DNA from: Symbiodinium natans
Lineage: Eukaryota; Sar; Dinophyceae; Suessiales; Symbiodiniaceae
Direction: 5' to 3'
DNA length: 64,000 bases
NCBI GenBank assembly: GCA_905221605.1
Contig: CAJNDS010002105.1
Span: 310,001 to 374,000 of the forward strand
The position numbers and the translations under genes were made by a program. The first letter of the stretch is position 1; each line of letters starts with the position of its first letter. Below the pieces are notes generated by a model that had not been told where the DNA came from, did not search any database, and saw only the letters and a program-made list of their open reading frames with translations. Positions 23,652 through 31,400 of the stretch are shown one piece after another.

Positions 23652-24206
23652 TCAGACTGTGAGTCCTGCCGAAATTGTGGTCCACTGTGCGATCGCTATG
23701 TTCATTTCCGCATCCTCTGCAAAGAACTCATCACGCACCTGCCCGACCTCTTGTTGATACTGAGCGTCAAGATGCGGAGGAAGCATACTTGACGTATACC
23801 GGATAATGTGCGTCTCACGATAGAAGCTCTCGAGTTCGGTGAGGATCACGCTGTAGTACCACGTTCCTTGGGTGGTGGGAAGCTCGGTGAACCTCATCAG
23901 GCTTAAGTATCGTAGGCTGATGCTCCGCAACTTTTGGCGCCGGGACGCCTTGATTTCACGCCATTCATCATATCCGGGCAATGACTGTACTGCCCAAAGT
24001 AGTGTCTTCATCCTCTCTGCTTGGAGCACCTCATGTGCATAGTTCATGAACTGAGCGAGGATTTTCACCTTGTGAGTGTTGAAATACTCCGCAACCCTTG
24101 TGCTGGTAGTCTCGGAGGAGATGTTCTGGTCTTCTGCAACTACCTGCTGGTGCACGAGAGCAACCAGGAGCGGAGTGAGCGCTTGCACCAAGCTAGTGCT
24201 CTCCAT
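23652..24206 (-). CDS. Retroelement ORF5, unknown 184-aa protein
   Basis: Open frame starting at the first ATG (24206, MESTSLVQALTPLLVALVHQ). The N-terminal hydrophobic helix could be a membrane or signal segment. It continues with an all-helical, tyrosine-rich body (AEYFNTHKVKILAQFMNYAH, SLRYLSLMRFTELPTT, SVILTELESFYRETHIIRY) and an acidic end (VRDEFFAEDAEM). It is intact and codon-like throughout, which argues for real coding. No family recognised. A double hairpin abuts its stop codon. Confidence 0.55.
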   Translation of the reverse strand: MESTSLVQALTPLLVALVHQQVVAEDQNISSETTSTRVAEYFNTHKVKILAQFMNYAHEVLQAERMKTLLWAVQSLPGYDEWREIKASRRQKLRSISLRYLSLMRFTELPTTQGTWYYSVILTELESFYRETHIIRYTSSMLPPHLDAQYQQEVGQVRDEFFAEDAEMNIAIAQWTTISAGLTV

Positions 24207-24544
24207 TGGAAACACAGGTGTTGATGGCTGATTTCGAGGTGAGAATGGCTACTGCCAACAGAAGTGTGAATCGGTTTCTTATGGCAGGCAGGCAGTGACC
24301 ATTGCTAACAAGCATGCAAGGGCTCTAGCTGAAGGCTGCACAGCTCAGGAACTAGGAACTGCAGAAGGAAGTGCCTGCCACTGCTTGTGGACTTCGCGAC
24401 GCCAAGCTCACCTGGGCAATGTGCAGGTAGAGGGTGGGGGAACTCCTCTTATTGCATGCAAAGAGAGACAACTCGTTCAGGCTGTATCAAAGTCTTTGTT
24501 GCCTTAAGCAGAGGGCGTACATGCTGTCTACTTTAAAATGAAGT

Positions 24545-24570
24545 GGAGGAAACCTCCGGAGGAAGCCTCC
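24545..24570. repeat. Double hairpin downstream of ORF4
   Basis: GGAGGAAACCTCC at 24545-24557 directly followed by GGAGGAAGCCTCC at 24558-24570, 60 bp past the ORF4 stop. Confidence 0.95.
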
Positions 24571-24630
24571 CACTGCGAAAGTAGACCACAGCAGAACGAA
24601 TTCGGTACAGGTGAAACTGCTGAAGACGCT

Positions 24631-26628
24631 TTAGAAGGGCAGAGACTTGCCTGTGTGCCGATCTATGACAGTGCTGATGTGGGACAGGTCAATGGGTCCA
24701 CGCGTCAGCAGTACTCCATTCTTCGCCCGACGCACTTTGTGTCCACTGTCGATCAAAGACGGCAGGTGGATCCAAATCTCCACTGAGGAGTCCTCCCTGA
24801 ATCCTGCAGTTTTGGTTGGTGACAAAGACATATGTATGTCACGTCTTTGCATTCTGCGCAGCTGAGAGGAGCGAATCTGGTGCCAGGCCCGCCAGCTCGT
24901 CCCGTGGACACCCCACTCAGGTGTTGTTGAGGAGGTCAGGACCTCATGCAGTTGATCGTCTTCCAGTGGGATGTCACGACCATGGCCCTGTAAGGCTCTG
25001 ATGTAGATTTCCCCGTCTTCCTCTGAGATCATCTGCTCCATGCGGACCTTCTGTGAGGTTTCCAGTACTCGCCGTACTTCATGAACTGTCACTTCAGCCC
25101 GCCAGAATTGCCTGGAATTAAGAAGGCTCTTCAGATTGGCATAGCCAGCAGTGTCTAGCGACATGCCATACTTCGCTGGGTCATGTCTGAGAGCTTGTGT
25201 GAGGAGCTTGCCTATCATCTCTCGTCTGGTTTCGTGAGCGCCCCGTCCAGAGAGCTGATCAAGATTAACATCCAGATCTGCTAAACTCGGTGATCGCTGA
25301 GTTGCTGGCTGCCAGGCGTGCTCTCTTCTGCCTCCCTCTTGATGCTGTGGGACTTCTTGATGAAGTGGGTCCTGTAGATCTGTGCCTGCGGGATCAGCAG
25401 CTGGTGACCAGATCCCCCAGGATTCATCACTATCATCTTCGGGCTGGTGCAAGGAGGTCGGCAGAGCGCTTTGGTCAGAGGCCATTGCCTTGTTTCCTCT
25501 CCAAGGAGGAGCTGCGGCCTGCCAGGTGGAGTTAACATCATCTTGAAAGGCAGCTGATCCCTTGGCATGTTGGGAGGAGGATCTTGGTGGATTTCTGTAT
25601 GAACTCGGCTCCTCCGGTCTTTCCCTCGCAATGCGTTGAATTGGGGCAGCTTCCGCAAGGGGATTCCAGCCAGTCTGCACATAGGTCCCCAAAGGCAGTG
25701 AGTCTGTGATGTGAAGCAACAGCGCCTCGAGCTGGACGTAGTCTTCCCTGAGAATGTACTGATCCGTTGCTTTGGAGCCACGGAGAGATCCTGCAGCCTG
25801 GTCGAATGACACTGCTAATTTGGCCGCAACTGCTCGTAGAGATTTGTTGCCTTCCTTCAAGATGGGAAACCATACATGCGTCACATATGACTCCGCCTTG
25901 CGCTCATGCTTGCCGGAATGGATGTAGACTCCTGGGTAGCCCTCGAAATATTGTTCTCCTTGAGAGGAATCCCGGGACGGTTGCAGCTTTCCTAAATACA
26001 GGATCGAGTAGAGCGACTCCAATTTTGTCCCATGATAGCCCACTCTGTCATCCGTGCCGGTGCGTCTCTGAACAACATCTCTTATGGGAAAGCGCACCCA
26101 GTCTTCCTGCATGACAGGATCTCCCAACTTTGCAGTCAAATCTGAGTTGCTCGGACCTTTACGCGTTCTCAGAAATGTACGGATAAATATTTTGGCCTCC
26201 TCCATGACATCCTTAGTCGGATCCAGTTGTTCACGCTCCTTGTGACGCTTGGTCCATGCATAGCGGCTCTGGACATGAGTGCTGGTGTTCCAGTCTGATG
26301 CCTGCCCACTGGCCCTCCGATCAAAATCAGGAACCAGAAAGGAGAAGGATTCAGCTTGTTCTGGAGTTCTTTCGGAGGAAACCTCCGCGGAGGAAACCTC
26401 CGCTCTCGGCAGGAAAGTGACAGGCTGTGAGGACGGAGCTGCCTTGGCCTTCTTGCCTCCTCTGTTGTGATTCGGCTTACGCCGGGCCTGGCGCTGTGCG
26501 TCCCGCCAGCTCAGTGGTTCCTTGCCTTGTTGCTCTCGCCTTCTATTTAAAGCCTCAAATTCATCATTCGTCAAATCACGCTCCATTTTGAGGGCCTGAT
26601 CATATTGGCTTGAGAGAAGCTTCGGCAT
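24631..26628 (-). CDS. Retroelement ORF4: ART-like segment + Tpt1/KptA 2'-phosphotransferase
   Basis: 665 codons from the first ATG (26628, MPKLLSSQYDQ); earlier codons in the frame lack ATG. Residues about 471-665 match the Tpt1/KptA family (NAD-dependent RNA 2'-phosphotransferase): LTQALRHDP (R481, H482), IYIRALQGHG (R544), WGVHGTSW (H575-T577), RRDIHMSLSP (R595) and NGVLLT (about 637). By my alignment all four catalytic Arg/His positions of the family are present. Residues about 196-240 contain a second HGT (VGYHGTKLESLYSIL, then GYPGVYIHSG), a pattern seen in ADP-ribosyltransferase-fold proteins, so the protein may carry two related folds. Residues 1-75 are basic with GGKKAKAA. A Pro/Gln/Ser-rich linker separates the halves. 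Residues about 76-86 (AEVSSAEVSSE) are encoded by an in-frame double hairpin. The substrate is unknown. Confidence 0.8.
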   Translation of the reverse strand: MPKLLSSQYDQALKMERDLTNDEFEALNRRREQQGKEPLSWRDAQRQARRKPNHNRGGKKAKAAPSSQPVTFLPRAEVSSAEVSSERTPEQAESFSFLVPDFDRRASGQASDWNTSTHVQSRYAWTKRHKEREQLDPTKDVMEEAKIFIRTFLRTRKGPSNSDLTAKLGDPVMQEDWVRFPIRDVVQRRTGTDDRVGYHGTKLESLYSILYLGKLQPSRDSSQGEQYFEGYPGVYIHSGKHERKAESYVTHVWFPILKEGNKSLRAVAAKLAVSFDQAAGSLRGSKATDQYILREDYVQLEALLLHITDSLPLGTYVQTGWNPLAEAAPIQRIARERPEEPSSYRNPPRSSSQHAKGSAAFQDDVNSTWQAAAPPWRGNKAMASDQSALPTSLHQPEDDSDESWGIWSPAADPAGTDLQDPLHQEVPQHQEGGRREHAWQPATQRSPSLADLDVNLDQLSGRGAHETRREMIGKLLTQALRHDPAKYGMSLDTAGYANLKSLLNSRQFWRAEVTVHEVRRVLETSQKVRMEQMISEEDGEIYIRALQGHGRDIPLEDDQLHEVLTSSTTPEWGVHGTSWRAWHQIRSSQLRRMQRRDIHMSLSPTKTAGFREDSSVEIWIHLPSLIDSGHKVRRAKNGVLLTRGPIDLSHISTVIDRHTGKSLPF
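26373..26402. repeat. Double hairpin inside ORF4 coding sequence
   Basis: Exactly two copies of CGGAGGAAACCTCCG (15 bp each, 30 bp total), each a 6-bp stem with AAA loop. The length is a multiple of three, so ORF4 stays open and gains two AEVSS units. Confidence 0.97.
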
Positions 26629-26828
26629 TGCAATGGGCCAATGAGCGAACTTCAACCAAGCAGCTGGTGGGTGTCCCTACAGAGGAGAAGGCTATTCACA
26701 AATCCTCAAACCTGAAAGAGAACCCGGACAGGGGAGTTATCCTAGGAAGGATGGAGTGGTTGCAGCTCAGAGGGTGAGTGACTGAACTTGCTGTAATTCT
26801 GACACGCGTAGGCCGCCGACCGTAGCAT

Positions 26829-26854
26829 GGAGGAAGCCTCCGGAGGAAGCCTCC
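26829..26854. repeat. Double hairpin between ORF3 and ORF4
   Basis: Two identical abutting GGAGGAAGCCTCC units in the intergenic gap, about 200 bp upstream of the ORF4 ATG on the minus strand. Confidence 0.97.
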
Positions 26855-26986
26855 CGAGCTATGCAATGCGAGTGCGTGCATACAGGCTGGGCTATGATGC
26901 AGTGATAGCAGAGGCTTTTGACTCCCTGGTGCTGAAGACATCTCACACGAGGACTGATTAATACAGACCATCTAGGAAGCTATGTA

Positions 26987-27388
26987 CTAGTACGGATTCT
27001 GAGCAGGCCGCCGTTGTGCTCTTGGCCTCACACTGCTCGACGATGGTCCTGGTAGCATGACTCTGATGCCTTGGTAATGAAGAGTCCAGGTCAAGTAGTC
27101 CATCCGTTCAGAGAGAGCTTGGGTGTCGGACAGACGATAGAGACGCTCGATGTGAGCTCCATAGATCTGTGCACTCTGAGCGAGCTGAGTCACCTCTGCG
27201 CTCAGTTGCCGGACTTGCCCATGTAGTCTGACCTGATCCCGTTGCATTTCCTCGATGAGGTGAGCTTGAGCATCTATAAGCTTCTGGGCTTTGCTTAGCG
27301 CAGTATCCAGCTCCCAAAGTGCCACTCGATCAGCCTCCGTAAAGATCCAGCCCTCTCTGGCGTACATGCGTTCAGCTCGGTATGACAT
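26987..27388 (-). CDS. Retroelement ORF3, 133-aa coiled-coil protein
   Basis: ATG at 27388. The centre (about residues 27-75) is a heptad-type helix, with ALWELDTALSKAQKLIDAQA, LIEEMQRDQVRLHGQVRQL and SAEVTQLAQSAQIYGAHI. The C-terminus is basic and Ser/Arg/Pro-rich. Size and layout resemble small coiled-coil oligomerisation proteins such as LINE ORF1-type chaperones, but there is no RNA-binding domain I can name. It lies 183 bp after ORF2. Confidence 0.6.
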   Translation of the reverse strand: MSYRAERMYAREGWIFTEADRVALWELDTALSKAQKLIDAQAHLIEEMQRDQVRLHGQVRQLSAEVTQLAQSAQIYGAHIERLYRLSDTQALSERMDYLTWTLHYQGIRVMLPGPSSSSVRPRAQRRPAQNPY

Positions 27389-27571
27389 TGGCTCTCTACT
27401 AGCCAGCTATAGGATTGATTGCGCGAGCAAGAAAAGCTGCTGTGATAGAAGAGATACAGATGTTGCTGGGAGAGGAAGGCAAGCTGAGAGACAATTCGGC
27501 GCTTATTGAAGGCAATGCAGATTTTTTTGCCTCTATGTGAAAGGATCTTCAAGCTGAAGGTGCTCTATGAG

Positions 27572-28408
27572 CTAGCTGCTGCCGGATGCCTGCTTTGCAA
27601 GCGACTTAGCTGTTGGACTACGCTGAACGCTCCCTGGCCTTAGTGAACCTTCAATGGCTGCCCAGACTGCATTGTCCGTGAGTCCGGACAGGGCTTGATG
27701 GAACTTACCTTTGAGATGTTGGAGTTGGACCTGGATGTGAACTCGAACTGGGCCACCTGTCATCTTCTCGACGATCGGACGTGATGGCATGAGCCTGGAG
27801 ATCAACTGTGGGTGCTGCGCAAGCTCCTCCAAGCACGTTTTGAGCAATTGAACGACGTCTTCTGCGGGGACTGCCCTTCGAGCAGTGTCATGCACCGTCT
27901 TGTCTTGCTCACTGCTCCACTGCTGGTAGACAAAGGCTGGAGCTTCGGTGTCCTTCACACGTACCACCCAACCCTCTTTCTCCGCATCCGCTAGCACGTC
28001 TTCTTTAGTCTGAATCTGCTCTACTCTTTCTAAGGTCTGCTCCAAGACCAATCTCATGGCTCGAGTTCTGAATGGAGTAGACAGTTTCGAAGCGTCTTTG
28101 GACTTCTCCGCATAGATGTTCGGTAGAATGGACAGCTCACCGGTGGTCAGGTACATGACCCAGCTCAGTTCCTGCTGAAGTGTATTCAGCGAGTCCTCAT
28201 GGTTGATGGACAGCCTGGTTAGGGACTGTAGGACTTTCTCATTTGAAGCGCCCCGGCCAGTGCCCCGACCCCTACCTTTGGCTTTCTGCTTTGGCAGGTT
28301 CTTCGGTTCAGCCTGTCTGATCTTCTTGGTTGGAGAATCATCTTCATCCGGCTCATCCGCACGCTTGGATTTGGAGGGTGCTGACGATTGTGCAAAGGCC
28401 TGCCTCAT
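27572..28408 (-). CDS. Retroelement ORF2, RG-rich gag-like protein
   Basis: 278 codons from ATG 28408, only 16 bp after the stop of ORF1, which suggests coupled expression or trans-splicing of a shared precursor. The N-terminus (about residues 12-56) is highly charged, with SKSKRADEPDEDD, PTKKIRQAEPK and GRGRGTGRG, typical of nuclear import and RNA binding. The remainder is helical (LEQTLERVEQIQTKEDVLAD; VVQLLKTCLEELAQHPQ) and ends VRVHIQVQLQHLKGKFHQAL. No zinc knuckle is seen. A nucleic-acid-binding, gag/ORF1p-like role is inferred from position and composition only. Confidence 0.6.
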   Translation of the reverse strand: MRQAFAQSSAPSKSKRADEPDEDDSPTKKIRQAEPKNLPKQKAKGRGRGTGRGASNEKVLQSLTRLSINHEDSLNTLQQELSWVMYLTTGELSILPNIYAEKSKDASKLSTPFRTRAMRLVLEQTLERVEQIQTKEDVLADAEKEGWVVRVKDTEAPAFVYQQWSSEQDKTVHDTARRAVPAEDVVQLLKTCLEELAQHPQLISRLMPSRPIVEKMTGGPVRVHIQVQLQHLKGKFHQALSGLTDNAVWAAIEGSLRPGSVQRSPTAKSLAKQASGSS

Positions 28409-28424
28409 GGCTACCTAGCTGAAT

Positions 28425-31400
28425 CTATACTCGTACATAGAAGGCCAAGTAAGAACCTCGACATATTTGATCCGAGAGGAGCATGGTGCGTCTTGGCGAT
28501 TCACTATCATCAGCTAGGTACGCTACGCCCTCTCTCCAGAATCCCGCTCTGTAATGTCCAGAGTTCCAGTCTTCACCGATATGAATGATAAATGCATAGA
28601 GGCTAAAGGACACTGCTTCTGTTGAGGTTCCGTTATCTAGAAACATTGGCATCTCAAGAACTGTGTCCAGCGCTTGTGGGCGGGAAGTTTTGATTTGCTG
28701 ATCAAATCTTTGAATTTGTAAGCAAATTAGTCTTGTATCTGGAAGCAAGGCAAACACACTACCCCTGTTCGTCCATTGTGTTACTGATTGCTGAAGAGTC
28801 GAGAGTCCATCCGGCGGCTCGGGTAGATACAGAATCAAGCCACCTTTTTCCTCAACACTTATGCGTTCCTCCGGTGCTGAGATATGAACTCGCGCCTCCC
28901 ATTTATCTGAGGAAAGATCCGGGATCCGCTGAGAGATATGCAACAGAAATTGAGATGCGTCCTCCTGCCTGGGTCGTAATCGCCATCCTGCTAGCAGCGG
29001 ACGAAGATGTCGCAACCTCCGAACATCCGCATGAGAGGATCTGCCATTCAGGGAACCTATTTCCGTTAGGATGGAATTTAAGGAAGGATCTGGGAACAGT
29101 CCGTCTGACAAGAGAGAGAGAAGGATATGAACGACCGTGTGTGCATAGCACAGTTGATGCGGATTATGATAAGCTAGACGCCAGGCAGCGTCTTGCATGG
29201 AAGCTGTGGGAGATGCAGTGGTTGAACGACCCGAGACGCGTGCAGTGTATGTCAGCGAAATAGCTCGGCTGCTGGAGGAAGCCTCCTGGGAGGAAGCCTC
29301 CCTGCCTCTCACCTGGCCAATTGGAGGATCCGCACTAAAGAGATCTGGCAGTTCCATAGGATTGGCACAAGCTGCACTCATGGCGTATGTCTGAAGCAGA
29401 ACCACACATTGCTCTGCATGGCGAACTGGAGCATCTACCACAATGCGACAGTACCTACATTCTTCTTTTTTGTGCAGGAGGCGCTTATGCGTTCGCATGT
29501 TGGCAAGAATGGATGCCGAAGATTGTGCCCAGAAAGCAGGATGGGCTTTCTGAATGTGCTGTTTCACTCCTTTGTGGCCAACAATGTATTGCCCACAGAG
29601 ACTGCAGTTCGTTAATAGATGCTGAGTGACATGTCTCTTTTTTAGTAGAAGATCAGGATCCTTCTTAAGTTGTTCCTGCACGCTAGACTGATAGATCATG
29701 GCTATGCTTTCTGAGCTAGTACAGGATTTGGCTCGTTCTTTCAGCTCGTGCAGCTGAGGGCAAATGCCTGACTCCACATGTCTGCGAAGTTGATGCATTG
29801 TGCGCAACTGCCTGTTGCATGCCGCACATTGCGGAAGTCCTTTGCAGCTATGCACAGTGACCTGAAATTTTGGGCCTAGCTGATTCGCACGCTGTCCTCC
29901 ATGCTTCACCAGAGTATGTTGCTGAAGACCCTTAGCGCTGGAGAATTGCCGATCGCACAGAGAGCACGATACCGCCTGATCTGCCTCAGTCAAGTCTAAA
30001 TGCATGCTTTGAAGCTCCAGTTGCAGCGCAACAATCCTACCTCTAAGTCCCAGATGCCACTGTCTGTTCTGATCCGGGTTGGACTTCTGAAAGGCATCTA
30101 GTGCGTCTTGATAGTTTTTCATCTGGCTGATCAAAACTGCTTGAGGAGATTGAACCTTGTATTGCTCGAACAGAGTCTTCGTGTCAATATGGCTGTAGTG
30201 CTGATGTTGCTTAAAGATGGATCTTAGCATCCTAGAGTATTTACTCTGAAGCTTCTGAAGACCTGATGAGGTGACGCCAGTGGCCACAAGCCCATGCAAG
30301 AGTGAGGATTCCACATAGACCCTCCAGATCTCCAACTTCTTTGAAGCCTCCAAGGCCTTAGTGGAGCAAAGGATGTGTCGAAGTAGCTCAAACTTGCCTT
30401 GAGCTTGGGCGATCCTATAGTCAACAGTCTGGTCTTTGTAGGATCCATAGCTGAGCTGCACCCCTAGATATGTCAGTTTGTGATGAATCGGAATCTTATG
30501 TCCTGAGGGAAGGACGATGTGCAACTGCTTCTCTTTGCGCATCGTGTGCTTTTTGCGAAAGATGGACTGCTGAGTGCCCTGAACCATTAGCAAGGCTTTG
30601 GACTTCGCTGGATTGACTTCCAGCCCCACGTCCTCAAGAGACTGAAAGAGAGCCTCTATTCTGTGCAGGACTTTCTGAAGCTCAGGAAAGCTCGAGAAGG
30701 TTTCCTGGAGCAGGAAATCGTCTGCAAAGACCGTTAGGATTTCCCTAGCTTGCTTGCTATCTGGGCCCCATTTCTGCTCCATTCTGCTCATAACTAGAAG
30801 TGTCAGCGCAGACCACAATGCCGGGGCTAGCTTACAACCTTGTTTGATTCCTGAAGAAGTGGGAACTTGAATCTCTAGTCCACCTGTGCCCATGTTGTAG
30901 GAGGTCTCACTGTGTAGTTGAACTACCAGTTCTTTCGTAACAGGGTCTGTTCCCAGGCGATCCAAGGCAGCTAGCAGCTCATGTCTATTAACAGAATCAA
31001 AAGCTTTGCTCAGATCAACCGAAATAGTGAGTGCCCCTGACAGCTGAGCCTGCCTAGCTCCACGTTGGGACTTGTGCAGGTCCCTGCGATGCTCTTGCCG
31101 GAGCTGCTGCGCGAAATCAAGGTGCTGACATGCTTTCGCGATAGCGTCCCGCACCCCCCTCTGCCGAATGTACGCAAATTGAGGCTGAAGCTGTGAGCTC
31201 ACCTGCAATGCTGGTGCAATGCGAGTCTTCACTGCGCCTGCTAGCACTTTGCCTGGCACGCTGATGACTCCTATGGGCCTCAAGTTTTTCATGGCAGTGG
31301 CTGGCTTGCCCGGCTTGGGGATCCATGCAATTCGAGGATCCTTTAGATAAGGGGAAATTTCTGATTGGGACACCTCAGAGTTGATTAGACCTGCTATTTG

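Noticed and set aside
23464-29301. GGAGG words as bacterial ribosome-binding sites
   Set aside because: They are symmetric hairpins, are not placed before start codons, and the setting is eukaryotic.
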